Source: Klebsiella electrica (GTDB lineage: Bacteria > Pseudomonadota > Gammaproteobacteria > Enterobacterales > Enterobacteriaceae). Taken from it: DNA of 64,000 nt. The notes under the pieces were generated by a model that did not search any database, had not been told where the DNA came from, and was given only the letters and a program-made list of their open reading frames with translations. The position numbers and the translations under genes were made by a program. Shown one piece after another: positions 1 through 9,387 of this stretch. The DNA lies in the NCBI RefSeq assembly GCF_006711645.1, contig NZ_CP041247.1, positions 558,001 through 622,000 on the forward strand, in the 5' to 3' direction. How positions within the stretch are numbered: position 1 is the stretch's first letter; every line of letters begins with the position of its first letter.

Positions 1-844
1 CCATCACCACCACCAGCGTTTCACTATCCACCAGCGATTTAGGGCCGTGGCGGAAGCCGACCGGAGAGTCATAAAATGCCGCCAGTTTGCCGGCGGTCAG
101 CTCCAGGACCTTGAGGGCCGATTCACGCGCCGCGCCCTGTAATCCGCCGCTGCCAAGATAGACGATCCGTTTCCACGGCTCATCACCAAATACACCATCG
201 CTAAAATCACCCAGCGACGTGAGGATCGTTTGGCAACGATCCGCCACGTCACGGAAGGTTTTGCTGTTGATCTTCTCCGGTGCGAATACCGCAAGGCAGC
301 TTGCCATCATGGTGGTGATACTGCTGGTCATTGCGAAGCCGCGGTCGTGTGTTTCTGCCGGCATCAATAGCGCAAAGGCGTTATCGCTGTTCACCGCATT
401 TTGGTACAGGTTGCCGGCTTCATTACAGGTAATCGACAGGTGGTAGCATTCCGGTACGAACTGATTGGCCAGCTCAACGGCGGCGACGCTCTCCGGGCTA
501 TTGCCGGAGCGGGCGAAGGAGACCAGCAGCAGCGGATGCGCGGCGTTAAAGTAGTCCATGGGGTTGCTGACCAGGTCAGTGGTCGGGATCGCGCTGATAT
601 TTTTTCCGCTCTGGCGCGACAGCCAGGGCGCGATGATCTCGCCGATAAAGGCAGAAGTGCCAGCACCAGTCAGGACAATCCGCAGATCGTTTTTCCGCAG
701 CAGCGGGGCGAGGAAGCTGTCGATCGTTGCACGATTATTGTCGATGTTGTTGAGTGAGCGAAGCCAACAGGAGGGCTGTTGACGAATCTCTGCTTCAGTC
801 CAGGTGCCAGTCGAGGCACAGGCGGCGGTATAGGTTTCAGGCAT
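1..844 (-). CDS. agaS: AgaS, sugar isomerase/deaminase of the aga cluster (3' end cut by window)
   Basis: The reading frame opens at ATG 844 (MPETYTAACASTG...) and runs off the left edge, so about 281 codons are visible of a family usually near 384. The N-terminal half holds a SIS (sugar isomerase) fold with LTGAGTSAF and the phosphosugar-binding serine loop FARSGNSPES. AgaS is known as the galactosamine-6-phosphate deaminase/isomerase of the N-acetylgalactosamine and galactosamine pathway, making tagatose-6-phosphate in the cytoplasm. It is transcribed leftward from its own AgaR-type promoter region, separate from the kbaZ-agaA operon. Identity is firm from sequence similarity to E. coli AgaS and from context; the C-terminal part cannot be judged. 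Confidence 0.93.
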   Translation of the reverse strand, partial: MPETYTAACASTGTWTEAEIRQQPSCWLRSLNNIDNNRATIDSFLAPLLRKNDLRIVLTGAGTSAFIGEIIAPWLSRQSGKNISAIPTTDLVSNPMDYFNAAHPLLLVSFARSGNSPESVAAVELANQFVPECYHLSITCNEAGNLYQNAVNSDNAFALLMPAETHDRGFAMTSSITTMMASCLAVFAPEKINSKTFRDVADRCQTILTSLGDFSDGVFGDEPWKRIVYLGSGGLQGAARESALKVLELTAGKLAAFYDSPVGFRHGPKSLVDSETLVVVM

Positions 845-897
845 AACTCGGTCCTTAGTCGTGTGAATTCCACATCAGACGCTGGCAAAAATGTCGC

Positions 898-1004
898 TAT
901 CTTTCGTTTCGTTTCACTTATTCATGTGGTCAGTTAGATAAAATCTATAGGAAAGAAATCGAAAGTTCAACGAAAGCAGTTGGAAATAAAACGAAAACTG
1001 TGAC
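898..1004. promoter_or_regulatory. AgaR operators upstream of agaS
   Basis: Two copies of the TTTCGTTT(C/T)(A/G)TTTC motif lie in the 299-base gap between agaA and agaS. One is at 898-922 (CTTTCGTTTCGTTTCACTT). The other is at 981-1000 in the opposite orientation (GGAAATAAAACGAAAACTG). A weaker GAAA-rich stretch lies between them at 953-976. The motif matches the published AgaR consensus and the copies before kbaZ and agaR in this window. The agaS promoter should lie here; no unambiguous -35/-10 pair was assigned. Confidence 0.75.
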
Positions 1005-1143
1005 CTTTAAGAGAATTTTGTTTTTAACACTATGATAAATAATGTTTTATTTAATTTTATTATCTGTTTGTCGCTATTTTAGAAAGAAAAGGAAAGGCCT
1101 TTCGGCACCAGGTCGAAGGCCAATGTGATGCATAACGAAAGGA

Positions 1144-2277
1144 TTAAAGAGGGAGAGCCTGTCCCTGAACCCAGATCTTTTGCAGATGCAGGTTGTCATC
1201 CAGCGCAATAACGTTCGCGCACTTTCCCGTCCGCAGCGATCCCAGCCGATCGTCGATACCCAACAGACGAGCAGGGTGGAGCGATGCCATATGAATGGCC
1301 TCTTCTGGCGCGGCCCCTGCTTGTTCAACCATGTTGCGAACGGCGGCATCAAGAGAGAGCGTGCTGCCCGCGAGGCCACCGGCAGCGGTACGTACGATGC
1401 CCTTACGCATTTCTACCTCTTCGCCGCACAGCGAATAGTGGCCATCCGGCATGCCAGCTGCCCGCATCGCATCGGTGATCAGGACCAGCCTCTCTTTGGC
1501 GCAGCGGCAACACAATTGCATGGCGGCAGGGTGGACATGATGGCCATCGGCGATAAGTTCCAGCCATGCGTGCCGGCTGGTTAACCCGGCACCGACCATC
1601 CCAGGCTCCCGATGATGTAATCCGCTCATGCCGTTGTAGCAATGCACCAGCCCATCGGCGCCTGCGGTAAATGCCGCTTGGGTCTGTGCATAGGTAGCGG
1701 CGCTATGGCCCAGCATGACGCGGATACCCTGCTGTTTAAGATGGTGAATCGCCCGTATGGCATCCGCTTTTTCCGGCGCCAGGGCCACGACCCGCAGCGT
1801 TTTCCGGGAGCGAGCAATCAACGTATCCAGCTCGGCGATATCCAGTTCACGGAACAACTCAGGGGGATGGGCGCCTTTATTCTCTGGCGTGAAATAGGGG
1901 CCTTCAAGATAGCTCCCCAGTACCAGGGCGCCGGGGCCGCCGGAAAGCGTGCGCCGGGCGATACGTTCCAGCGCACGGTGGATGGCCTGCAACGGCGCGG
2001 TGACGGTGGTGGGGAGCCAGGCTCCCACTCCCTCGCGAATTTTATACATCGCCAGCCTGTCGAGTGCTTCCGCTGCCTCGTCCATCACATCCATGCCCGC
2101 GCCGCCGTGAACATGCGTATCGATGTAGGCCGGGCAAAGCAGATCGGCATCGCGAGCGGTGACGCCAACCGGGATGGGCTCGATGGCGGTGATTACGCCC
2201 GCGTCCATACGAAGCTGATGATCGGCAAGCCAGCCCTGCTCGGTTAGCAAGCGTCTGGCACGCAGAATGTGCGTCAT
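1144..2277 (-). CDS. agaA: N-acetylgalactosamine-6-phosphate deacetylase
   Basis: A 377-residue amidohydrolase of the NagA/AgaA family. It removes the acetyl group from GalNAc-6-phosphate in the cytoplasm. Visible motifs are the metal-binding DTHVHGGAGMDVMD near residue 55, GHSAATYAQTQAAF, HCYNGMSGLHHREPG, and the catalytic-Asp segment LITDAMRAAGMPDGH. The length is that of the intact enzyme, unlike E. coli K-12 where agaA is truncated. It overlaps the end of agaF by 4 bases, so it is likely translationally coupled as the last gene of the kbaZ-agaVWEF-agaA operon. NagA is the main alternative, but the aga context decides. Confidence 0.93.
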   Translation of the reverse strand: MTHILRARRLLTEQGWLADHQLRMDAGVITAIEPIPVGVTARDADLLCPAYIDTHVHGGAGMDVMDEAAEALDRLAMYKIREGVGAWLPTTVTAPLQAIHRALERIARRTLSGGPGALVLGSYLEGPYFTPENKGAHPPELFRELDIAELDTLIARSRKTLRVVALAPEKADAIRAIHHLKQQGIRVMLGHSAATYAQTQAAFTAGADGLVHCYNGMSGLHHREPGMVGAGLTSRHAWLELIADGHHVHPAAMQLCCRCAKERLVLITDAMRAAGMPDGHYSLCGEEVEMRKGIVRTAAGGLAGSTLSLDAAVRNMVEQAGAAPEEAIHMASLHPARLLGIDDRLGSLRTGKCANVIALDDNLHLQKIWVQGQALPL

Positions 2278-2708
2278 ATTCCTTCCTCAACCGGTTTTTC
2301 TTCGCGACAGCGCGCCAGTTCATCGACCAGACTGGTTAACCCGCGATGCCCGCATTCCAGCGCCTGCAGGCGAAACGCCTCGCTGTTCAGCCCTTCTCGT
2401 TCCAGCACCATTTCAAGCAGTAGCTGCAAATTCGTGCCGGTAATCACCTCGCGCCCGGGTTTTTGCATTGCCAGCGTCGAGGCTACGCGAAAGGGGGTTC
2501 CCCCCAGGAGATCGGTCAGAAAAACGATATCGTTCTGCGCATCCAGTGCGTTGACTGCCTGCTCAAGCTGCGCAGTCAGCAGGGCCGTGGTTGAGGTTTC
2601 TGGAAAGTCGATAGCAATAAACTGCGATTGTTCACCCAGAATTTGCTTCATCGCCATTTCCATACCGCTGGCAAAGCCGCCATGCCCCGTCAAAATAATG
2701 CCTAACAT
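2274..2708 (-). CDS. agaF: GalNAc PTS enzyme IIA (mannose family)
   Basis: A 144-residue EIIA domain protein that relays phosphate from HPr to the EIIB subunit AgaV. The phospho-accepting histidine is His9 in LTGHGGFASGMEMAM. FLTDLLGGTPFRVAS is the conserved mannose-family EIIA segment. It is cytoplasmic. It lies between agaE and agaA in one leftward operon, 17 bases after agaE and overlapping agaA by 4. E. coli K-12 uses AgaVWEF for N-acetylgalactosamine, and this gene stands in the equivalent place. Substrate preference is inferred from order and not seen directly. Confidence 0.92.
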   Translation of the reverse strand: MLGIILTGHGGFASGMEMAMKQILGEQSQFIAIDFPETSTTALLTAQLEQAVNALDAQNDIVFLTDLLGGTPFRVASTLAMQKPGREVITGTNLQLLLEMVLEREGLNSEAFRLQALECGHRGLTSLVDELARCREEKPVEEGI

Positions 2709-2725
2709 CGAATACCTCTTTGTCT

Positions 2726-3604
2726 TTACAGGAAGTGGCAGAATTTACCCACAACGCCCAGCACAACGGTGAGCGCGATAAGGCGCAACGGGCTCCAGCC
2801 GCGGCGCACCAGCCAAAACATGGTCAGGGTATAAACCAGCGGCAGAAACGCCGGCATCAGTTTATCGATGACATCGGTTTGCAGTTTCACCACCGCATCA
2901 CCCGCGGTGATCTCCAGCGTGGTGCTGAGGCGGACATAGGTGGCCACCAGCGCGCCAATGACCGTCATGCCAACAATCGACGCCGCGTGTCCGACTTTTT
3001 TGGTATTGGCTTTAATCAAAGGGATCGCCGCCACCCCCATACGATACGCGTAGTGCGCAAGACCAAAGCGCAATCCGAGATGGACCACGTTAAACAGCAC
3101 AATAAACACCACCGCGCCGAGGATAGAGCCTTGTAGCGCGAGGCTGGCCCCAATCCCGCCGCAAATGGGCAGTAGCGTCAGCCAGAACATTGCATCGCCA
3201 ATCCCGCCGAGCGGGGCACCCACGGCAATTTTGGTGCTCTGAATGCTGTTGACATCCTGCTTGGAGCGTTCCATGGCGAGAATGATGCCGATAACAAATG
3301 TCACCAGGAAAGGGTGGGTGTTGAAGAACCCCATATGCCCTTTCATGGCTCGCGCCAGGTCGCGTTGATTGGTATGGATCTTTTTCAACGCCGGCAGCAG
3401 ACCGTACAGCCAGCCTGAAGCCTGCATACGTTCATAGTTGAACGAGGCCTGCAAAAGCATGGAGCGCCAGGCGACGCGGTTAATGTCTTTTTTCGTCAGC
3501 TCCGCACCGAGACTCTGGTCTTCGTAGACGTTTTCATTCACGCCGGAAAGCAGCGTCTCTTCAGGGGCGGAGACGCCTGGCAGAGTGGTTTGATTAGATG
3601 CCAT
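2726..3604 (-). CDS. agaE: GalNAc PTS enzyme IID (mannose family)
   Basis: A 292-residue membrane EIID subunit, the full family length. The cytoplasmic N-terminal part carries WRSMLLQASFNYERMQASGW and GHMGFFNTHPFLVTFV, and GGIGDAMFWLTLLPICGG is the signature EIID loop. Hydrophobic segments follow to the C-terminus (about residues 155-180, 210-235 and 255-290). With AgaW it forms the sugar channel of the GalNAc transporter. Its start overlaps the end of agaW by 11 bases. The extended N-terminus (about 35 residues before the conserved core) is as in E. coli AgaE. Confidence 0.93.
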   Translation of the reverse strand: MASNQTTLPGVSAPEETLLSGVNENVYEDQSLGAELTKKDINRVAWRSMLLQASFNYERMQASGWLYGLLPALKKIHTNQRDLARAMKGHMGFFNTHPFLVTFVIGIILAMERSKQDVNSIQSTKIAVGAPLGGIGDAMFWLTLLPICGGIGASLALQGSILGAVVFIVLFNVVHLGLRFGLAHYAYRMGVAAIPLIKANTKKVGHAASIVGMTVIGALVATYVRLSTTLEITAGDAVVKLQTDVIDKLMPAFLPLVYTLTMFWLVRRGWSPLRLIALTVVLGVVGKFCHFL

Positions 3605-4373
3605 CTTCGAATTCCTCTTTCTGTGCCGCAGATGCAGTCGGTTCAGGAGATTTACGCAGCAGGTCTATTAGCGCCATTGCCAGCGCCGCGGCGGCAATGG
3701 CCAGCACCGGTAGCTTCAGCCAGGCTGCGGCGACAAAACCGATGATAAAATAGGGGATATAGACGTTTTTCATCATGATTTTCAGCAGCACGGCGAAGCC
3801 GATAGCAGGCATAATGCCGCCAGCCACCCCGAGACCGTCGATCAGGCGCTCAGGCAGGACATCAATGGCCGTTTTCGCATGTTCCGCGCCGAAATAGATC
3901 GGCAGAAAAGCACAGAGAAAATAGAAAACCCCCAGCGCCAGCAGCGCCAGATAGTTCACCCGTTCAATACCGCGGGTATCGGCATTCGCTGCCATACGGT
4001 CGCAGCGGGACATCACGCCTGACATCACCGAGAACAGGAAGGTGATCCCCATTTGTACTGCGACGGCGAAGGGCACGGCGACACCGACGGCAACGTCAGG
4101 TTTCACGCCGGTGGTAATGGCAAAGGTGGTGCCGACGATGGTGCCGATAATCACGTTTGGCGGCTGAGCACCGGCCAGCGGGGCCAGCCCCATCCAGACC
4201 AGTTCCAGCGTACCGCCGGTTAAAATACCGGTATGCAGATCGCCGAGAATCAGGCCAACCAGCGGGCCGAGCACCACCGGGCGATGCATGTGTGTTAAGC
4301 CATTGAACATATCCAGGCCCGCAATAAAGGCCAGAATGCCCAACGCAGATGCCTGCAACAGACTGATTTCCAT
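3594..4373 (-). CDS. agaW: GalNAc PTS enzyme IIC (mannose family)
   Basis: A 259-residue polytopic EIIC subunit. The start chosen is ATG 4373 (MEISLLQASALG), giving the family length. A longer frame from 4436 overlaps agaV and was rejected. FIAGLDMFNGLTHMHRPVVLGPLVG and GGTLELVWMGLAPLAGAQPPN are typical of EIIC-sorbose/mannose proteins and contribute to substrate binding in the inner membrane. The gene is intact here, whereas K-12 carries a broken agaW. It sits 10 bases after agaV in the same leftward operon. Confidence 0.92.
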   Translation of the reverse strand: MEISLLQASALGILAFIAGLDMFNGLTHMHRPVVLGPLVGLILGDLHTGILTGGTLELVWMGLAPLAGAQPPNVIIGTIVGTTFAITTGVKPDVAVGVAVPFAVAVQMGITFLFSVMSGVMSRCDRMAANADTRGIERVNYLALLALGVFYFLCAFLPIYFGAEHAKTAIDVLPERLIDGLGVAGGIMPAIGFAVLLKIMMKNVYIPYFIIGFVAAAWLKLPVLAIAAAALAMALIDLLRKSPEPTASAAQKEEFEDGI

Positions 4374-4383
4374 TATGAATCCC

Positions 4384-4857
4384 TCAGAGTAGTTTAAAGA
4401 GATCCAAAGCGGGTTCTGTCGGAACGCCCTGAACAAAGCATTCCACCCCGGCGGCCTTCAGGCCGTTAAACGCCGCAATATCGTCAGCGTCTACAGAAAC
4501 CGTTTTGGCAATGTGTTGTTTGCCATTGGCGTAGTGCATATTGCCTATGTTGATACGTGTGACGGGAACGCCGCCTTCGACCAGGCGTAAGAAATCGGCG
4601 GGTGTTTTGCAGACCAGCAGAATCTTTTGTCGATCGGCGGCGCGGTGGATATTGTCGATAACCTTTTGCAGTGACCAGAATCGTACGGCGATCCCTTCCG
4701 CCAGGACCATTTCCATCAGGTTCTGTTGTACCGGGTCTGCAGCAACCTCATCATTGGCCACCAGTACCAGGTTCGCTCCGGCAAATCCGACCCACTGGAC
4801 ACCCACCTGACCGTGGATCAAACGTTCATCAATACGGCTTAAGACAATGTTTGGCAT
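4384..4857 (-). CDS. agaV: GalNAc PTS enzyme IIB (mannose family)
   Basis: A 157-residue cytoplasmic EIIB protein. It opens with MPNIVLSRIDERLIHGQVGVQW, where the histidine of ERLIHGQV is the phosphorylation site of mannose-family EIIB subunits. It accepts phosphate from AgaF and passes it to GalNAc during uptake through AgaW/AgaE. It lies 19 bases downstream of kbaZ and leads the transporter part of the operon. Length and sequence match E. coli AgaV closely. Confidence 0.93.
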   Translation of the reverse strand: MPNIVLSRIDERLIHGQVGVQWVGFAGANLVLVANDEVAADPVQQNLMEMVLAEGIAVRFWSLQKVIDNIHRAADRQKILLVCKTPADFLRLVEGGVPVTRINIGNMHYANGKQHIAKTVSVDADDIAAFNGLKAAGVECFVQGVPTEPALDLFKLL

Positions 4858-4876
4858 CGCGTTTTCCTCTTCGTTG

Positions 4877-6172
4877 TTATGCGTTATGGGACGTCATGCC
4901 CACACAGGCGGCGTGGTACTGCTGCAGTATGTCCTGAATGTGATCGAGGATGAGTTCTCGCGGCTCCGCCTTGAGATCGCCCTCGCGAACTTTGATGTAC
5001 TGCAGCGGCATATACTGACTGAGGAGCGGCAGCGGGAGCGGCCAGTCCGCGAGATTACGCACCAGGCGGGTAAACGCCTCATCGATTTGCCTATCCGGCC
5101 AGTAGTAGCGCACGCGGTCTGAATAGCTATAGCCTCGCGCCAGACGCCGCGCATGGCCATCGCCGTGATAGTGGTTTTGCCAGTATTCCGGGCGATCGAG
5201 CATCACGTTTTCCAGCACCTGACGCAGTCCGGAGCAGGCCTTCGCAGGCAGCAGTTCTTCCTCGATTGCCGCCAGTGAGAACAACGCTTCACGCAGGGCG
5301 AAGGTGAGCGCCGGGCCAACCTTCAAAATAGCAAAGTGATCTTTAACCAGCTGCCGCAGCGCCTGCGGCGTCTGGTAATCGGTCGAGTGGGCTTCAAAGA
5401 CCAGCGCGTCATAGTCTTCAACCATGGCGCTAAGCGCTTTGGCTCGCAGGGGTTGATAGTCGATGATATGCGTGTGATCGAATTCGACGCCGGGCTGTAC
5501 CACTAACCCGACGATACGTGTCCAGATGTGGGTCAGCCCGCGTAGCTCAAAGGCATGCCGATGTGCTTCCAGCGTCGCACGCGCGGCATCAGGCGTCGTG
5601 ACCTGTAGTTCGGTCAGGGTTTCATGGGCCCCGCCTGGGACGGGGACTTCGGTGCCGATGACGTAGACCAGGTCAGATTCGCCAAAACGTTCGCGACAGG
5701 TCTCTTCCGCCACCTGAGCCAGCCGCGCGGCGCGTCCGGCGACGATGTCATCGGTTAGCGGTAACGGATCGCCTTCGCAGGACATACTGCAATCGAGGTG
5801 GATCTTTTTAAAACCGGCGGCGACGTAGCTTTTTATTAAATCATCGGCATTCGCCATCGCCTGGGCAGCAGGCAGGGTTTGCCAGCGGTTGGGCCCAAGA
5901 TGATCGCCGCCGAGGATCAACTGTGATTGAGGAAAATCGAGCGAATCGGCGAGCTGGTGGACAAAGCCGCGGAAATCAGCCGGCGTCATGCCGGTATAAC
6001 CGCCAAACTGATCGACCTGATTGGATGTGGCTTCAATCAGTAGCGGGGTCTGCTGCGCCCGGGCGTAACGAATGGCGGCCTCAAGTACCAGTGGATGGGC
6101 GGAACAGACGGCATAAATACCGTTGCCCCCACCTTGTTTATGCTGCGCCACCATTTTTGTCAGATGTTTCAC
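4877..6172 (-). CDS. kbaZ: Tagatose-1,6-bisphosphate aldolase accessory subunit
   Basis: About 431 residues of the GatZ/KbaZ family. KbaZ is the non-catalytic subunit that stabilises and activates the class II aldolase KbaY, which splits tagatose-1,6-bisphosphate. Conserved features are [52 protein letters not shown] and [15 protein letters not shown] place the start at the GTG giving [10 protein letters not shown], near 6172. It is preceded by GGAGAGG, and E. coli KbaZ starts at the same residue. An in-frame ATG four codons upstream (6184) has no Shine-Dalgarno sequence. It is the first gene of the leftward GalNAc operon and faces agaR across an AgaR-operator region. Confidence 0.9.
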   Translation of the reverse strand: MKHLTKMVAQHKQGGGNGIYAVCSAHPLVLEAAIRYARAQQTPLLIEATSNQVDQFGGYTGMTPADFRGFVHQLADSLDFPQSQLILGGDHLGPNRWQTLPAAQAMANADDLIKSYVAAGFKKIHLDCSMSCEGDPLPLTDDIVAGRAARLAQVAEETCRERFGESDLVYVIGTEVPVPGGAHETLTELQVTTPDAARATLEAHRHAFELRGLTHIWTRIVGLVVQPGVEFDHTHIIDYQPLRAKALSAMVEDYDALVFEAHSTDYQTPQALRQLVKDHFAILKVGPALTFALREALFSLAAIEEELLPAKACSGLRQVLENVMLDRPEYWQNHYHGDGHARRLARGYSYSDRVRYYWPDRQIDEAFTRLVRNLADWPLPLPLLSQYMPLQYIKVREGDLKAEPRELILDHIQDILQQYHAACVGMTSHNA

Positions 6173-6203
6173 TTTCCTCTCCATTTCGGATGGTAATGAG
6201 ATT

Positions 6204-6407
6204 AATCTTTCGTTTTATTTCATTTAATACTGCTTCATGGTGGTGTAAAAATAAAACGAAAGATAATAGTTTTCCGATCTGTTTCACAAAAGAAACATAA
6301 TGAAAGGTTTCAGCGAGGGGCGTTACGCTTCCCCCTGGCGTTGTGGGGCTTGCTTTCCGCTAAAAGAAAGGTGTTAATAGGGGAATCGAAATGAAACGAA
6401 AGATTTG
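6204..6407. promoter_or_regulatory. AgaR operators in the kbaZ-agaR intergenic region
   Basis: Three copies of the AgaR-type box are visible: 6204-6228 (ATCTTTCGTTTTATTTCATT), 6244-6268 (reverse orientation, AATAAAACGAAAGATAAT) and 6383-6407 (reverse orientation, GAAATGAAACGAAAGAT). The first two form a facing pair over the likely kbaZ promoter. The third ends 16 bases before the agaR start codon, which implies autorepression. Assignment rests on the known AgaR consensus and the repetition within the window. Confidence 0.78.
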
Positions 6408-6422
6408 ATGAAAGGAATACTT

Positions 6423-7244
6423 ATGAGCGGCAGCGACTCTTCTGCAGATAAGCGCACCAGCGGCACCAGTGAAAGGCGGGAGCAGATTATCCAGCGCTTA
6501 CGGCAGCAGGGAAGCGTGCAGGTGAACGATCTTTCCCTTTTATACGGCGTCTCGACGGTCACCATTCGCAACGATCTGGCCTTCCTTGAAAAACAGGGGA
6601 TTGCGGTTCGCGCCTACGGTGGCGCGCTGATCTGCGATGGGACCATGCCGGCTCCCGAACCGTCGGTGGAAGATAAAAGTTCGCTCAATACCGCAGTGAA
6701 GCGCAGCATTGCGCGGACGGCGGTAGAACTGATTCAGCCGGGGCATCGCATTATTCTCGACTCCGGGACCACCACCTATGAAATCGCCCGCATGCTGCAT
6801 CAGCATTCGGACATTATTGCGATGACCAACGGGATGAATGTGGCGAATGCGCTACTGGCTGCCGAAGGGGTAGAACTGTTAATGACCGGCGGACATCTGC
6901 GCCGTCAGTCGCAGTCGTTTTATGGCGATCAGGCCGAACAGTCTTTGCTGAATTACCACTTCGATATGCTTTTTCTTGGCGTCGACGCCATCGACCTCGA
7001 TCGCGGTGTGAGCACCCACAATGAAGATGAAGCCCGCCTGAACCGACGGATGTGTGAAGTGGCGGAACGCATTATTGTCGTCACCGATTCCACCAAATTT
7101 AATCGTTCGAGCCTGCATAAGATCATCGATACGCAACGCATTGATATGATTATTGTCGATGAAGGGATTCCGACGGAAAGCCTGGAAGGACTGCGTAAGA
7201 GCGGGATTGATGTGCGGCTGGTGAAGCGCCAGGAGGCGGCATAG
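6423..7244 (+). CDS. agaR: DeoR-family repressor of the aga cluster
   Basis: A 273-residue DeoR-family regulator. The N-terminal winged helix holds [20 protein letters not shown] and [17 protein letters not shown], with AYGGAL linking to the effector domain. The C-terminal sugar-phosphate-sensing half includes [42 protein letters not shown] and [22 protein letters not shown] chose ATG 6423 (MSGSDSS), with AAAGGAA seven bases upstream. The upstream ATG 6405 would add six residues not found in E. coli AgaR. It is divergent from kbaZ and flanked by its own operator motifs. The effector is probably a GalNAc/GalN phosphate (family knowledge). Confidence 0.95.
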   Translation: MSGSDSSADKRTSGTSERREQIIQRLRQQGSVQVNDLSLLYGVSTVTIRNDLAFLEKQGIAVRAYGGALICDGTMPAPEPSVEDKSSLNTAVKRSIARTAVELIQPGHRIILDSGTTTYEIARMLHQHSDIIAMTNGMNVANALLAAEGVELLMTGGHLRRQSQSFYGDQAEQSLLNYHFDMLFLGVDAIDLDRGVSTHNEDEARLNRRMCEVAERIIVVTDSTKFNRSSLHKIIDTQRIDMIIVDEGIPTESLEGLRKSGIDVRLVKRQEAA

Positions 7245-7308
7245 ACCCCCTTCCTGAGGGAAGAGAGTCTGCGGTCAGGCGGCTGGCGTCGCGCCGCCCG
7301 ACGGGCAA

Positions 7309-8880
7309 TCAGGTCACCGGCGCCGGATTAAAGACCGCCAGTTGATTATGCAGGCCCCACCGATCGGAGAAGGTTTGCTTGCGGCCGCTGGCGACATCAA
7401 GAATCAACCCGAACAGCTTCTGGCCAACCTCTTCAATCGTCTCTTCGCCGGTGGCGATAGTCCCGGCGTTGATATCCATTAAGTCATACCAGCGGTTTGC
7501 CAGCTCGGTACGGGTTGCCATCTTGATGACCGGCACGGCGGCCAGGCCATATGGCGTGCCGCGCCCGGTTGTAAACACCTGGACCGTAATCCCGGAAGCA
7601 ACCTGCTGAGTGCCGCAGACAAAGTCGCTGGCCGGCGTCGCTGCGAAGATCAGGCCGCGTTTGGTTGGGCGTTGACCCGGTGAGAGGACCTCGGCAATCG
7701 CGCTCTTGCCGGATTTGGCGATCGAGCCCAGCGCTTTTTCCACCACGTTCGCCAGGCCGCCTTTCTTATTGCCGGGGGAAGGGTTGGCGCTGCGATCGGT
7801 TTGACCTGAATCGAGATAGTTATCGTACCAGGCCATCTCTTCGAGCAGACGCTTACCCACTTCTTCGTTGATGGCCCGCGGCGTCAGCAGATGGATAGCA
7901 TCGCGAACTTCAGTCACCTCAGAAAACATGACGGTTGCGCCACAGCGGACCAGCAGGTCGGAGGCATAGCCGACCGCCGGGTTGGCGGTCACCCCGGAAA
8001 AGGCATCGCTGCCGCCGCACTGCATGCCCACCACCAGTTCAGAAGCCGGACAGGTTTCACGCTGACGGGCATTCAGTTTTGCCAGATGTTGTTCCGCTAC
8101 CTGCAAAATATCGTCAACCATTGACTGGAACCCGACATGCTGTTCATCCTGCAGGCGGATGATACTGGCGCTGTCGACGGCGACGGGCTCGACATCCTCG
8201 CTGCCCTGAAGCAGGCGTTCCGGCTGGAGCTTTTCACAGCCGAGCCCCACCACCATGACTTCACCGCCGAAATTGGGGTTCAGCGCGAGGTTATGGATTG
8301 TGCGAATGGGGATCACGGCGGCCGGGGCGTTGATCGCCACGCCGCAGCCATACAGGTGGTTGAGAGCGACCACGCCGTCGACATTCGGGTATTTCGGCAG
8401 CAGGTCTCGTTCAATAATTTTCACCACATAATCGACGACGCCGGCGACGCAGTGCACGCTGGTCGTGATACCGAGCAGGTTTCTGGTTCCGACGCTGCCA
8501 TCGGTGTTGCGATACCCTTCAAAGGTGTAGCCGGTCAGCGCAGGCAAAGGCTGCGGAATTTTGTTTGCCAACGGCAGCGTGTTCAGCGGCGGCGCCTTCG
8601 GCAGTTCGACCAGCGATTCGTCAATCCAGCTACCCTGCGGGATATCACGCACCGCGTAGCCAATGACTTCGCCATAGCGGAGGATTTCACCGTGCACGGG
8701 AATATCAACCAATGCCACTTTGTGACCTTGCGGAATATGCTCGATGAGCGTTAGCCCATCAGGGAAACGCGTTCCGGCCTTTAAACCTCGATCGTTAACA
8801 ATAATCGCTACATTATCCGTCTCGTGTACTTTTATATAAAACGCCGTCGGCGATTCTTGTCTGATTTCAATGTCAGCCAT
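7309..8880 (-). CDS. garD: Galactarate dehydratase
   Basis: 523 residues, exactly the E. coli GarD length and near-identical along it. It dehydrates galactarate (mucate) to 5-dehydro-4-deoxy-D-glucarate, the first step of galactarate catabolism. An N-terminal SAF/UxaA domain (about residues 10-85) precedes the large catalytic domain. That domain has [69 protein letters not shown] and [16 protein letters not shown]; the cysteine and acidic residues bind the catalytic metal. It is convergent with agaR and divergent from garLRK. The paralogue uxaA (28703-30190) shares the same catalytic domain. Confidence 0.97.
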   Translation of the reverse strand: MADIEIRQESPTAFYIKVHETDNVAIIVNDRGLKAGTRFPDGLTLIEHIPQGHKVALVDIPVHGEILRYGEVIGYAVRDIPQGSWIDESLVELPKAPPLNTLPLANKIPQPLPALTGYTFEGYRNTDGSVGTRNLLGITTSVHCVAGVVDYVVKIIERDLLPKYPNVDGVVALNHLYGCGVAINAPAAVIPIRTIHNLALNPNFGGEVMVVGLGCEKLQPERLLQGSEDVEPVAVDSASIIRLQDEQHVGFQSMVDDILQVAEQHLAKLNARQRETCPASELVVGMQCGGSDAFSGVTANPAVGYASDLLVRCGATVMFSEVTEVRDAIHLLTPRAINEEVGKRLLEEMAWYDNYLDSGQTDRSANPSPGNKKGGLANVVEKALGSIAKSGKSAIAEVLSPGQRPTKRGLIFAATPASDFVCGTQQVASGITVQVFTTGRGTPYGLAAVPVIKMATRTELANRWYDLMDINAGTIATGEETIEEVGQKLFGLILDVASGRKQTFSDRWGLHNQLAVFNPAPVT

Positions 8881-9047
8881 TGTCCAGTATTCTCCAGCAA
8901 GGTGCGAATAATAAAATAAAACGGCTATTCAGTTTCTGATGAACGAATTTCCTGGGCCAAGAATGTCAGGTGTTTTGCTTGAGATGTGTGATCCCAGTCA
9001 CTCATTGTTGCGGGAGCAAATCCGCTGCCGGGGGCAATCCATGGAAC

Positions 9048-9083
9048 TGTGCATCAGCGCCCACTGATTATGGCGTATGCACA
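9048..9083. promoter_or_regulatory. Long dyad in the garD-garL promoter region
   Basis: The 507-base gap 8881-9387 between the divergent garD and garL genes contains an extended inverted repeat. Outer arms are TGTGCAT (9048-9054) and ATGCACA (9077-9083); inner arms are CGCC and GGCG. A further TATGCAC half-site lies at 9118-9124. In E. coli the gar operons are activated by CdaR, so this dyad is a reasonable CdaR-site candidate, but I do not know the CdaR consensus well enough to assert it. Apart from this and the garP remnant I see no gene in the gap. Confidence 0.4.
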
Positions 9084-9320
9084 ATTTTAATGATTATTTA
9101 TTCTATTTTATGGGGTTTATGCACGGTGTTCTATTGTCGTGAGCTGATTATACTGAGTCATGCTTACTATGCGCCGGATGAGTAAATATATGCTTCTTAT
9201 CGCGGTTTATACATTAAGAGATCCGCCAATAATAAATAAATGAAGCGACAGGCTCTGATTCAACGCAGCGCGAATCTTCGGCGGATGTCTGGCCTGATGG
9301 CAATGAATTATCCCCCGTTT

Positions 9321-9359
9321 ATTGTCGGCGACATTCAATATATGGAACTGCAGAAATAA
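9321..9359 (+). pseudogene. garP: C-terminal remnant of the galactarate transporter GarP
   Basis: Immediately before garL, the frame ending at TAA 9357-9359 reads IVGDIQYMELQK-stop. This resembles the extreme C-terminus of GarP (IVGDIKRMELQK in E. coli, from memory). In E. coli garP is the first gene of garPLRK and lies exactly here. No other part of the roughly 440-codon MFS transporter is recognisable upstream, though the preceding 15 codons are open in the same frame. This looks like an internal deletion that removed nearly all of garP and left its tail and the garL translation signals. Galactarate would have to enter by another carrier such as a gudP-type paralogue. Confidence 0.6.
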
Positions 9360-9387
9360 TTAACGGTTAAGCGACAAGGTATAAGTG

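Noticed and set aside
7260..7308. Possible terminator between convergent agaR and garD (GGCGGC/GCCGCC)
   Set aside because: Short stem with a long loop and no T-run on either strand; too weak to list.
8970..9185. 71-codon open frame in the garD-garL gap
   Set aside because: No Shine-Dalgarno sequence, composition unlike coding sequence, and it overlaps the likely operator dyad and promoters.
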